DNA of 64,000 nt. Source: Syncephalastrum monosporum B8922. Taxonomy: Eukaryota > Mucoromycota > Mucoromycetes > Mucorales > Syncephalastraceae. Below, piece by piece: positions 47,596 through 58,529 of the stretch (its first letter is position 1; every line of letters begins with the position of its first letter). The translations under genes were made by a program, and so were the position numbers. The notes under the pieces were generated by a model. It was not told the origin of the DNA. It saw only the letters and a list, made by a program, of their open reading frames with translations, and ran no database searches. The stretch covers positions 1 through 64,000 of the forward strand of contig JNEN01000720.1 of the NCBI GenBank assembly GCA_000697355.1. The letters are read 5' to 3'.

Positions 47596-50500
47596 ATGCC
47601 GCCGCACCTCAGCACGAAGCACGTCGACGACCCGCCGCCGTGGACCCAGCTGTCGTATGTCCTTGCAAAGGAGATCCTCAGCAGAGACTGGCACCATGGC
47701 TTCCTGTCTGCGCAGGAGGCCACTCTTTTTGAATCCGCTACCGAGACATTCGAACGCTGGTTTAGCTTGATGCACTGGCCACAATCCTCCCGTGCCGTGC
47801 CCGACCCTGACCGTGAACGCACCATTCTGCGCATTCGGTCGATGCTCTACGAGCAATTCGTGCCTCACTTGTACCACTCGGACCGGCCCTGCTGTCAACA
47901 CGCTCGCATCGACCTCGAACGCATCTACTCGGAAGCCAGGGCACTCCCCACCCCACCCCAGTCCCCTGACCGCGTCGCTGCCATCGATATCGGCATGACG
48001 CCCACGGTCAAGAAGGAGGACGACGAGCCAGAGAACGACAAGCCGGAAGCGGACGGAAAAGACCTGCCCCTCGTCAGCTATGGCCCCAACATACCCCTCA
48101 ACGACGTCTACCATACCCTCGAATATGATCATACTGCCATGATTGAATTACAGAAACTCGAGGTACTTTCTTCATCCTGTCAAACTTCGTGTTCAAGCCG
48201 GTCTGACATCCCACGTATCTCTCTCGCTCTCGCTCTCGCTCTCTTTTTTAGGAATTTGAAGCCCAGGAAGAGATGAACGATGAAGAGGAGAAGAACAATC
48301 TGCAAGAACATTCGGTAATAGAAAGTCTCGCGTAGCCCGCTCTAGAAAGCGTACTGATACGATTCCATCTTAGCTATCCATGTTCAATGGCGGTCAATTT
48401 AATCTCAAGGTACACAGTATCCTCATTCTACATGGGAGTATGTGTCCTCATGGCAATTCTTCCTATCTTTTAGTATCTTTTGCAAGGCATCGCCACCCAT
48501 AGAGATCAATTAGCCCTATCCGACAAAGATCTGCGCCACCTGCTATCCGACTTTAAGCCCCATCGCACCAAGTGGGTACGTACTTTTTTCCCTGGTTTCT
48601 CTTTAAGATAGAAGCATGACTCAAGTGGGGTGGTGGCTATAGGCTAGCGATAACAAAATTGGACAGGAAGAGCTCTATGAAGCGATTGAAAAGGTCTTGA
48701 CCGACCTGAAGAATTTTACCGAGCACTCGACGCCTTTCCTCAACAAGGTCAGCAAACGCGAAGCGCCTGATTATTTTGAAGGTACGCCTAGTTGTCCAAA
48801 CGGATCAGTCAATATCTCATTCTATGTTATGCTGATCATATTCGTCAATGCTCAGTCATCAAGAGGCCTATGGATCTGGGCACAGTCACCAAAAAGATGA
48901 AGGCGCTTCAGTACAGATCGAAAAAAGAGTTTGCCAACGATCTCTACCTGATCTACGACAATTGCTTATTGTACAATACCAACCCAGTAAGTCCAATTTA
49001 TCCTCCCTCCTTCCGTCTGATGTGGTCTTGACACGTCTTTAATTTTTAGCAAGCAAGCGAATACCGGAAACACGCGTATGCCATGCGCCGCAAAACCGAT
49101 CGTCTTTTGAGTCGGGTGCCTGACATTGTTGTCAAGGACAAGATCGACGCCGAGGTCGAGGAGTTTGGAGACGAAGGCAGCGACGACAATGATTCCGAAG
49201 TGGCACGGCCCTCACGGAAAACGCCAGGGGGCCAGAAGCACGCAGATCGAAAAGAAAGCGCCGACCGCTTCTCGCGCGAACGGTCGATGACGCGTGAATC
49301 CAGCGCACCGGCCGGCACCGATCTCACCCACGGCAGCAGCGATAACGAGAGCAATTACCAGACGCCCAACGGCCACGTGCACGCCGAGTATGGTGGGAAG
49401 CATGTCAAGGGTCAAAACGGCACAGAAGACGACGCCAAGAGCGTCGGGGAGGATATGGATGGCGACCTTGCAGAATTGCAGGACCAATTATGGCACGACC
49501 TGACGAAGAAGACGCGCGCCAAGCTCGCCATCGACGTCGAGCGCCAGTATCAGTACAGTTTTGCCGACCGCGAAGCGCTCACACGCTCTGCGCTTGACAT
49601 GGAGCGTTTTGCGCTCATCGAGAACTTGCACCATAAGCCCGCCATGACCCAAAAGCTCGTCAAATGCACGCACGACCGGTTCTCGCGGTGGAACGAGCGC
49701 AGTGGCGGCTCGGCGAGCCTCTATGATGAGGTGGACCTCGACTCGAGTGATGATGATAATCTCGACGCGTTCTTTTCGCGCAAGATTACGAAACCCAAGA
49801 CCGAGGAGGACGATGCTATGCGGACCGACTTGTTCTTGCCGGAATACTTTCTGTCGTGCGGTTTACCGGAGATCACGGCGCTATCGGATAATTTGCGCGA
49901 AGAGGTGCCGATGGAGACGCGGCACCTCTCACGCAAGGGATCGGTGGATACGGACATCAGTCTGGCAAGGCACCCACGCGGGTACACGGATGTCTCGCTT
50001 GACGTCTATCCGTCGGTGCACTTTCCCAATCATGGGCTCAACACATTGATCGACCGGAATTTACAGCAGCTACAGAAAATCCGCCAAGTCTATACCAAGT
50101 GCAATGCTGTGCGGAACAATGTGCCGGTAAGTACAAGCCCTACAAACCGAAAAGACGCGACCGATACTGACTCTCTTTGCTGCAGCTATCCGCGTTAGCA
50201 TCGTCAATATCCCTCGAAGATCCTTCCTCCTCATTACATAGTATGATGCCGAGTCCATCGTCTATCCTACACACCCCCTTTTCACCGCCGCCGCCCGACG
50301 CCCGACCTCTGCTTTCCGCAAGTGACCTCCATCCGCCTCATCAAGCCACGCCCCCGCTCATTATCGATCCCAACTCCGGACACAGCATTATGCAACGGTC
50401 CGTCACAAAACTGCTCGCCCACGCTGGTTTCGAGGGTGCTCACGAGAGCGCATTTGGCGTCATTACCGATATCGCGCTCGACTACATGACCAACGTCGGC

Positions 50501-51634
50501 AAGATGCTGCGCAGTTACTCGGATGATTACGGACGACGCATGAGCAGCGAGGAGATCATCATGCACGTGCTCTTTGAGAACGGCGTCGAGAACATTTCTG
50601 ATCTCGAGACCTATATCCGCGATGACATTGAGCGATATGGCTATCGCCTCGAAGAGCTCCATCGCAAGCTCGAAACGTCTTATCAGGACCTCCTTTCTGT
50701 AAGTTACATGGTATTATTGCAAAGCAGTGTGTTTACAGACGCGCGTTTCTCCAGGGACCCACAGAGCGTTCGGACGACGAGGAAACTGCCCTGGCAGACG
50801 ATGAGACATTCATCACGTGAGTTACCATAGCCTGCTGTGTCTGTCCGTTTTACTCATTTGCAATGTAGTGGCTCGTTTGGCGAAGATATCGGCGAGGATT
50901 ACTTCGGCTTCAAGAACCTCGGCCTGGACCAAGAGTATAATTTGAGTGCTCTTTCGGTGAGTTTCCGTCTGAAGAGCTACTGTCCATATTAACCTGATCT
51001 CTCGTTTCCCTGCAGCATATACCAGCACGCCTTTGGTTCGGAGTCAACAAGGACAAAGATACAAGCATAAAGACGTAAGTTTGGGCATGATCCATCCGTG
51101 CAAGGTCTGATGCATCCTTGTCTCTTTCTTTCTTTCTTTTTCTCCAGGTCTAAAAAGGAACCTGCACCCAAGTATCCACCGCCGCCAGCATTCACCCCGG
51201 TGACGTCCGATAAGGGGCTCATCGGCTTGCTCCAGCCCGTGTTCCAAAAGAAACTGAGCGTCGAGGGCGGTATGGTCGAGGACGAATACATTTTGAACCG
51301 CCACCGGAACCGACCACGATGGCCGCCGACCAACAAGACCGCGAGCGGACGGAAAAAGCCGCTCAAGGACACCAACACCAACAGCAGTGCCTCGCAGGCA
51401 GGTGCGAGCGGCGAGGCACGGAAAACAAAGCGGAAACGACCTCTCGAGGAAGTCATGGCCGAAAAAGCGGAGCGTGCTGAAAAGAAGCGGCAAAAGCAGG
51501 AGGAACGGCAACAAAAGATGGCGGAAAAGGAACAGAAGCGCAAGATGCGCGAGGAGCAGCGGGAGCAGGAGCGACAGGCCAAGCAGGAAGCCAAGCTGAA
51601 AAAGGCGCAAGCCAAAAAGTCTGGCAACGCATAA
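47596..51634 (+). CDS. SPT7: SAGA complex subunit SPT7 (bromodomain)
   Basis: Structural subunit of the SAGA histone acetyltransferase coactivator. Twelve exons (47596-48162, 48252-48314, 48374-48409, 48474-48575, 48643-48781, 48856-48986, 49050-50126, 50186-50698, 50755-50816, 50869-50956, 51016-51074, 51148-51634), about 1107 aa. The bromodomain lies near residues 262-350: [56 protein letters not shown] with the acetyl-lysine-reading Asn. A histone fold (residues about 770-870, [17 protein letters not shown] onwards) should pair with a TAF partner, as Spt7 does with Taf10. A short Spt7 motif, [14 protein letters not shown], follows. The C-terminus is a Lys/Glu/Arg coiled region. Start at [12 protein letters not shown] fits; a longer in-frame N-terminus (from 47389) is unlikely. 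Confidence 0.93.
48219..48242. repeat. (CTCTCG)n short repeat in SPT7 intron 1
   Basis: CTCTCG/CTCTCT units directly before the 3' splice site, acting as its polypyrimidine tract. Confidence 0.8.
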
Positions 51635-51903
51635 TTTGTATCATTTTTCCTTTTGTTCTTCTCTACTCATTCAAACCTTCTCGTGTGCCCTCAAAAATAC
51701 ATATATACGCCTTGTACAGCAAAAGAAAAAAGAAAAAAAGAGAAACGGAATGAAACAACTCAGCGTGCCCCCAATGTGTACTGTACTATATTGTGCAGTA
51801 CATACTTTAATATGTAGGATGGACAGCCAGCGCGAGATTGTCATGCAGCAGACGAGTTTGCGTAGCAGATGTTTTGTGAATTTTATTGGGATGCGTGTGT
51901 AAT

Positions 51904-52813
51904 TTACTGGTCCTTGACCTTCTTGGTACCACGGAGGAGACCAGTACGGCGGGCAGCAATAAGACCGACCTTCTGACCAGCGGGGGCGTCGCGGGCCATG
52001 GTGGAGGCGTGACCAATGTGCTGATGGTTACCACCACCGTGAGGATGGTCCACGGGGTTCATGGCAACACCACGGGTACGGGGCCAGTTGTTGCGCTTGG
52101 CCTTGGCCTGGTGGTAGGCACGGCCGGCCTTCAAGAGGGGCTTGTCGATACGACCGCCACCAGCAACGATACCGACGACGGCACGGGCAGTGGAGGGGAC
52201 GATCTTCTTGGCGCCGGAGGGCAGACGCAGACGGGTGCGGCCGTCCTCACCGTGGCCGATGATGGTCACGTAGTTGCCGGAGGTACGGGCAAGAGCACCG
52301 CGGTCACCAATCTTCTCCTCGACGTTCGAGACGATGGTACCCTCGGGCATCGAGGCAAGGGGAAGCACGTTGCCGATAGCGAGGGCAGCCTTCTTACCGC
52401 AGTAGATGAACTGGCCGGTGTACATGCCTTCGGTGGCAATGAACGTCTCGGTGCGCAGCTTGTACCTATAAGATTAACAATACCATGTTAAGTTGCATGT
52501 TGCGTGCTGAATTCAGTCAGTCGTACTTGTAGGGGTCGCGGAAGACAACCTAATGAACAGACATTATGAGTATATATATACACATACGATACACCATTCC
52601 TTCCCCAATGTTTAATGTCAGTCGATTAATTACCTTGGCGAGGGGAGCACCACGACCGGGATCGTGGACGATCTCCTTGACAAGACCGCGAATGTAACCG
52701 TGGCGTTCGGCGTAGTCAAAGGTACGCAGCTGGGCAGCACCCTTGCGACCGACCGTGTGGGCCTTGAAGACGCTTCCGGCACCTTTTCTCTGAGCACGAA
52801 TAACACGACCCAT
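51904..52813 (-). CDS. RPL2: 60S ribosomal protein uL2 (RPL2/L8)
   Basis: Universal large-subunit protein next to the peptidyl-transferase centre. Three exons: 52813-52634, 52549-52527, 51904-52465 (minus strand), 254 aa, exactly the yeast Rpl2 length. Key parts: [49 protein letters not shown] (rebuilt across a 23-base mini-exon), and the conserved [14 protein letters not shown] loop, whose His is essential in the family. Codon use is strongly biased to C-ending codons, as in highly expressed genes. A GTACGT donor near 52951 and a TAG acceptor at 52816-52818, two bases before the ATG, suggest a 5' UTR intron. Confidence 0.97.
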
Positions 52814-53536
52814 GTCTACATAGATCCATCCATCCTTTTCGTCAGCTCATCCATTCATCCATCCATCCATCTTTCGTATCCGTCGTCGTATCCGTGTCGT
52901 TCATTGTTGTCTTTTTTTTTTCGTTGGATACTCTCGACTTGTAATAACGTACCAACTAGGTTGAAGGGAAAAAGAGGCCGAACTTCACCCGCTCCATTGG
53001 CTGGGATATCCCCCTCCCCCCCCCCTTCTCCAGCAGAATCTTGAAATTGCCCGTATTTCATAGCCCGAGCCGAAATTGACATCTGTGCGTGTACCGCGCC
53101 CTTCTCTCACCTCAGTGCCATTCTATTCGGCACTACATCCTTTCTTTTCTTCGTACAATGTTGAAACAGTAATACGTGTTCTTCGATTGGGAATATCGAT
53201 GAGTTTTTTTGTCTGTTTGTAACAGACAAGTCAGCTTCCCTCCCCCATGTATATACAGTACTGCATGGTTGATCGCAGCAGGTCTTCAAGACACGCCCTA
53301 CGTGCATACCTAGCAGCTAATTCAATGATCATGCACAAGCCAATGGCCCGTGTATGTTTATATGAGTGAGCGTGTGTGTGTGTATGTGTATCTGAACTTT
53401 TTTTCATACGGTGGTTTAAAAAGAAATAAGCATGCGTGTATGCAAATCGACAGACGTGTGACACACAGCTACTGAGTAGAACAAACAATTCTTAACCTTT
53501 TTTCTTTTATTGCGTGTGTATGTACCTTGTCCCCGA
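52814..53536. other. Divergent promoter, RPL2 / TOM20-SET
   Basis: About 0.7 kb. It includes a (CATC)n repeat (52848-52871), a likely RPL2 5' UTR intron, a C-rich run (53011-53025) and a short GT-rich stretch (53365-53390). No supported coding frame. Confidence 0.5.
52848..52871. repeat. (CATC)n tetranucleotide repeat
   Basis: CATC/CATT units in the RPL2 leader, inside the putative 5' UTR intron. Confidence 0.85.
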
Positions 53537-55116
53537 ATGAAACTCACTCCTCGCACAGCAGCATACACAGCCACGGCTGTCACTTTGACCGCCGGCTTAT
53601 GCTGCCTAATCTATTTCGACTACAAGCGTCATCACGATCCAAAGACGCGCCGCTATTTGAGTAAGAAGCACACGCTCATGGGCTGATCATGCGCTCACGT
53701 CCATTCTCTCCCTTTTGGTCAGAGCGACAACGAAAGCTGGAGGCCAGGCTCGCCCAATCCGAACGCGATCAAGCCAAGCAGCGTATGGCTGACGTCGCAG
53801 CGAGCGTCCTTGACAAGATCGCGCAGGAGGAAGTGCCCACCTTGCCGGCTGCGCGTGAGGAGTATGTCAAACTCAACCTCCTGCGTGGTGAAGAGCTATG
53901 CAAATTAGGTAGGCTCCCAACAACCCCACCCCCAAAAAAAGGCGACGGTCGATTCTCGATTCATAATGCCATTGATACAGGCGAATCCAGCTATGCTGAA
54001 GCAGCCGCGTGCATGTATGCCATTGTCAAGCTGGACGCGTTGCCTCTCGAGCTGGTGGAGCAGGTTGTGCCAACTGCTGTGTACGATATTGTTCTCAACT
54101 GCATGGCGCTCGAGGTAAGACCTCGCTCCTTCTTTCTCGCATAAGCACCCTCACACAAAGTACGCCTGAGCAGAGACTTCGGCGTGAGGAGTCATTCTAC
54201 AAGCAGTATCCACCGGCCGACATGGCTGTGACCTTGGATGCTCAACGTCGTTTCTTGACCGCCAAACATGCTTTTAGTCAAGGCGATGCCATTTTCACCG
54301 AGTCTGCGCATCTCTCGGCCCTTCATTTGGCACTCGAGGTAACATGAAAGGCGGCGATATAGAAACACGCGATGACCCTTTTTTTTATTTGCTGTCTTAC
54401 AGGGCCAGCTCTGCCACTTGTGTATGAAAAGCATAGAGGCAGACGCCAGAGTCGAGTGCCCCAACTGCGACCGAGTCATATTTTGCAGTGAAACCTGCAA
54501 GCAAAAAGCGTCGACCTGCTTTCACGGCTTCCTCTGCACCAACAACAAAATAGACGCCATGCCGCAGGAGACGTCCTTCTTCGAGAACCCGACGCTGTAC
54601 CCGTCCATGATCGCACGCTTTCTCAGCAGCATGGTAGCCGAAGAAATGGAGCTCAAGGCGGGCGAAGCCGCCTATGAGACTCACGAAAAGCCATTCACAC
54701 AGTACGAATACCTCGAGCGCTTACCAAACACACCCGCCACGCCTTCAGCCGAGACAACCCAAGAACGCGAACGGGTGACGCAGGTCTTGTCGACCAAGGT
54801 CGCGGGCATCGAGCAGTTCTTGAGAGAAGAGATCTACCTCGAGCTCAAGGGATACTTTGAGAATAACAGCTTTGCGGTGAGCGCGCCCCAAGACCTGGAG
54901 ACACAGGTATTGCCCAGTGAACCATGCCGTCGGCCACCGACAGTTTCAGGCACGCGGGGACTGGCGTTCTATCTCGTTGCGAGCCGGCTGCACCAAGCCA
55001 AAGATCAAGACGAGGCAAACTGCCGTATAGAATTTCGAGAGGGTGACGCACGCCTTACTGTCATCGCCACGCGCGATATCGCTGAGGGTGACGTGCTGAA
55101 CGCTCTGTATGTATAA
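53537..55116 (+). CDS. TOM20 import receptor fused to MYND-SET region
   Basis: Five exons, 53537-53660, 53723-53908, 53981-54114, 54174-54338, 54403-55116, give about 440 aa. Residues 1-148 are a complete fungal TOM20: N-terminal anchor (TLTAGLCCLIYFDYKRHHDP), basic YLKRQRKLEARLAQ, and the presequence-binding helices (LLRGEELCKLGESSYAEAAA; ALPLELVEQVVPTAVYDIV). From about residue 150 the frame runs into SET-type sequence (FLTAKHAFSQGDAIFTE). A MYND finger follows (CHLCMKSIEADARVECPNC, FCSETC, C..H...C). The SET C-terminus comes last (IEFREGDARLTVIATRDIAEG, then VLNALYV). The usual NHSCxPN motif is replaced by a sequence ending in DEAN, so methyltransferase activity is doubtful. Predicted outer-membrane receptor with a cytosolic MYND-SET module. 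Without splicing at 54114 a 157-aa TOM20-only protein would be made. Confidence 0.85.
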
Positions 55117-55519
55117 TAACATTAGAAATAGAAAGTACACATTGCACAGCCACCATAAGATCATCCGTGCTAATGAAAATCGTCCTGTCTGGCTTGCCGG
55201 CTCTTTAAGCAAAGTATAATGCTGTATTGATGCAACACGCGCATGGATGATATAGTCTTACGGATACTGCGTCTAAAAAGGAGCGACTTCAACATATTCC
55301 TGTGTTGTTCCAACAAGTGATAGCAGCTTCAGCTGCTATTACGACCGGGTCTGATACTTTTTGCTATCGTCTCGCAACTGTCAGACATCCTCTTGAGCAT
55401 GGAGAAGGGGTTCGATATGTGTATTTGATCGTCTTGTCTTATAGAAGTACTGTATAGATGTGTCATTATGCGAGTCCATAGATATCCTTTTGGGTGTCGT
55501 ATAGCTTGACTTGTTTCGC

Positions 55520-55540
55520 ATATGGGCTCGAGGCCCATAT
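55520..55540. repeat. 8+8 inverted repeat, 5-base spacer
   Basis: ATATGGGC, then TCGAG, then GCCCATAT. It lies in non-coding DNA downstream of the TOM20-SET gene; it could be a terminator-region hairpin or a factor site. Confidence 0.9.
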
Positions 55541-55928
55541 ATATATAACATTTTTACTTCGTTATTGGCAAAACATGGGTTTTTAGACACGGCTGCAACA
55601 CACTCTGTCTGGACCAGTGTAGCGTATTATTACTGTTCATATGATACCATGTTTTCTTTGAATACGCACACCACTGAAAGCAAACTCAAAAGATACTGGA
55701 GTGTATCTTGAGGTGTCAGAAAGTCAGCCACAGGAGAAACCTGTCAATATACCTTAAAAGTTAATAGTTTTGTCAATCCCTGCATAGTGAATGTCTTCGT
55801 ATTGCGCTCCGTTGCACTTAAACACGGTTATATACGATCTCACAGACCACATTTGTCTATTTCTCTCGATTCTGTGGAGACCATGGAGGTACAGTAAATA
55901 ACCTTTCGGTCTAGGAAAAGGACATTAC

Positions 55929-55946
55929 CAAATGCGTACGCATTTG
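55929..55946. repeat. 18-bp perfect palindrome
   Basis: CAAATGCGT followed by its reverse complement ACGCATTTG. Non-coding. Such a site would suit a dimeric DNA-binding protein, but about one every few hundred kb is expected by chance. Confidence 0.95.
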
Positions 55947-56375
55947 AAAAAGGAACATTCCATGGGAGACTGAGAAAGAAATCCAAAGAAATGCAACCTT
56001 TTTTACGGTACTTGTCCATCAGCCTGTTTATTATGCAGATTTTTAGCTCCACAAACTATGCTTTGTTGCTTGTGAGACTTGGGGCTCTATAGTTTCATGC
56101 TATATTACCAGGGCGGTGCTGTAATATAGAAATGGGTGACCGCATGTGATTGACCGAAATTATAACGCACTTTCCGAGTTTTATGTGATTTTCGCTTTTT
56201 ACCCGATGGCCCGCGCACAAGTATCGGTAGAGTAGATGGCGGGACACACAAAGATATAATGGGCACACAAGCAATGTAGAATCTTGGGAGCCTTTATTAT
56301 GGCGAGATTATGACGTAAACAGGCTGTATTGTCAGCGATGACGTTAACAACATGTCAGAGGACGAAAAGTGATGA

Positions 56376-56384
56376 TATATAAAA
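56376..56384 (+). promoter_or_regulatory. TATA box
   Basis: TATATAAAA lies 82 bp upstream of the ATG at 56466, at a plausible TATA distance for a small, well-expressed gene. Confidence 0.45.
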
Positions 56385-56465
56385 CCAAGGCGAACATGCT
56401 GAGGCCTTTTTCCGTTGTTACAAAACAAATAAGATAAAAGAAGGAAATCTATACATATCATAACC

Positions 56466-56843
56466 ATGTCATCTCCCATCATCAAGTCTGCCCTGCGCCC
56501 CACTACGATTCTGTCGCGGGCACTCGGCACAACAAATCAAACCCGTGGAATGTCTGCCTTTTCCAGTATGTCCGACAATGACCCGGAGACCATTGCTGTC
56601 GAGAAGGAAAAACACCTCAAGGAGGAAGCCAGCGTTCGATGGAACGAGAAACTCGCGTCCCACAGTGAGGCAGCCGTAAGTACAACCGGAGAAAATAAAG
56701 ATAGAACATGAACACAGAGAACTAAATATGGTGAAAATATTCCGCAACAGGTTAAGGCTGACCAGTCCCAAGAAAAGCCTATAAAGACCTTGCAAGAAGA
56801 GTCCTCCCATGAGCTCAAGCAGAAGACAATCAAGAACCAGTAA
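56466..56843 (+). CDS. Small conserved mitochondrial-type protein
   Basis: Two exons, 56466-56675 and 56751-56843, about 100 aa. The first 30 residues are Arg/Ser/Thr-rich with no acids (SSPIIKSALRPTTILSRALG), like a cleavable mitochondrial presequence. The mature part is acidic and helical and holds the pattern DNDPETIAVEKEKHLKEE, then WNEKLASHSEAAVKADQS. Proteins with DPETxxxEK...WNxxLAS.SEAxVKAD patterns are, as I recall, widespread in fungi without an assigned function. It is not the ATPase inhibitor IF1: the IF1 core is absent. A TATA box upstream supports the start. Confidence 0.7.
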
Positions 56844-58529
56844 ATAGTATTCCCTTTGAACATGTGTAAATAATCCAATATGGTTTCTGTCCATTTCGCT
56901 ATACATTTCTTTTCTTTTTCTATCTACATTTATCTCTTTGAGCGAGTTCGGGGTTATTCGTAATTAATGAAGTTTCCAGGGAGCTGGGCGCCATATATAG
57001 CACATGCTCAAACATTGAACTTGGTCAAATCCGTTCGCTGGTGATCAGAAATTGCGCATATTTTGCCTTTGAATAATACAGAAATAAGTCACTCTCACCT
57101 GTGAAGATGCCAAGCTCATTTGCCCGATTTGGGCGTTCGCCAAGGAGAACCGTTGTGTTTCGTTTTTTAAACCTGGCCAGACACATGACAAGTAAAAAGA
57201 AGCAAGAAATAAGTGAAAAATAAAAAAATAATAATTCAGGCAAGTGGCATAGTTGACAGTGCAAGCAGAGCGAGTTGTTGTGGTCACACTCATCATCAGC
57301 CAAACAAATTATCAATAGGCGGATCTCTTGGCTTGCCTTTCATCTGTTTTATTTTGGGTTGGCGACAAAAGGCCCGCTTCCAACTACGTCTACTGAAATC
57401 ATGGTTATGAATTCGGAGAAAGGGCATAAGCTCGGATGGCAGCGAGAGCAAAAAAGGGTCAAACCGCCGACAGCAGCATAGCATCGATAAAGGGCGCGGC
57501 CATTCGTACCGATCCGCTGCTCACGATGGATGCAACGCCGTCATGCGGAGAAATAAAGCAGAGCGAGAGCGAGAAACGGACGTTCCTTTATGACTTCTAC
57601 ATAGAACAAACAAAAGAAAAAGAGAAAGTCGCATAGCTGACGGTTGATTTTTCTAGTCCATAGAAAACGTCCAAAGGAAGTTTCTATCAGTAATGTGTGT
57701 CATCCATGTCGTGACGATGGCTACTGCAAACGTTCTAACAAAAACAAGGGAACTACACAAGTGACGCCACACCCCAAGGGAAAAAGAATCCAGAAATAGA
57801 CAAAGCACCTGGAAGAAGTCCCTTTCCAGGTATCGTGCTAAAGGACCATTTAAATTTTTTTTAAACAGACCGCAGAAATATATATGTGCATACACACGTA
57901 CGGGCAATAGAGACACGCGCGCAAGGACCCAGGGAGGAGCTAAAAGCTTGTGCGACGATACGGTTACGCCATCAATCTCATTCCATTGAAAGGACGAAAA
58001 AACCGAAAGAGCACCTGCTATCATAACACGTTTTTCCATGAGACCTACTTCGAGTCATTCGCATCGATCCGAGGTTTCAGATAGCTCCACGAAAGAGCTC
58101 GAGAAGCACGGGAAGGGGGCAAAGAAAGCGCCAGTAACAATTGCATGAGGGTGTATGTTATTCCACGGGGCGCGGGCATTCCCTTTTGGACTGTGTTGCG
58201 ATCCGGGAAAAAGTCTTGGCATTGCCCTTTTGGGAGAATTTACCCTATTAGAGGGTTTTTCATCCAAGGTCCGCTATGCCTACGTACTTGGGTTGATTGG
58301 TTCAATGGGAACACAAACACTCAAAAACATGAATAATTTACCCAGAATAGACCTTTTTACGTGTCGCTCACTACGGGAAAGGACTTTTCCGTTTACAGTT
58401 TCGCCTCAGCGGCCCACAGTAATTATTTTTTTTCACCTTCTTTGTCTATTTCTTCCTTCTCTCTCCCTTTTTTCTCTTGTTTATTTTCCTTATATTTCGT
58501 GCTGACAACCATCGCATGCGGTCATCAAC
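56844..58529. other. Long velvet-gene upstream region, no supported gene
   Basis: About 1.7 kb. Several short open frames of 60-130 codons occur on both strands, but none has a start context, splice partner or family I can recognise. Long upstream regions are usual for developmental regulators. T/C-rich leader directly before the velvet ATG. Confidence 0.5.

Larger units (their letters stand above)
55117..56465. other. Intergenic with two palindromes, no supported gene
   Basis: About 1.35 kb, A/T-rich. It holds a near-palindrome at 55520-55540 and a perfect 18-bp palindrome at 55929-55946. No coding frame, tRNA or snoRNA recognised. The right end is the promoter of the next small gene. Confidence 0.5.

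Noticed and set aside
51886..52491. 201-codon plus-strand frame over RPL2
   Set aside because: It is the reverse-strand shadow of the codon-biased RPL2 exon; the Gly/Thr-rich product has no family.
53537..55116. Two separate genes (TOM20 and a SET protein)
   Set aside because: The bridging exon 54174-54338 is in phase with both sides and has no promoter-like gap or independent start; kept as a fusion, with the intron-retention alternative noted.
56466..56843. Mitochondrial ATPase inhibitor IF1
   Set aside because: Size and presequence fit, but the conserved IF1 inhibitory core is absent and the WNEKLAS.SEAAVKAD pattern is different.
57653..58039. 128-codon minus-strand open frame upstream of the velvet gene
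   Set aside because: No recognisable domain, no splice partner, Cys/Phe/Leu-rich composition typical of random frames in A/T-rich promoters.
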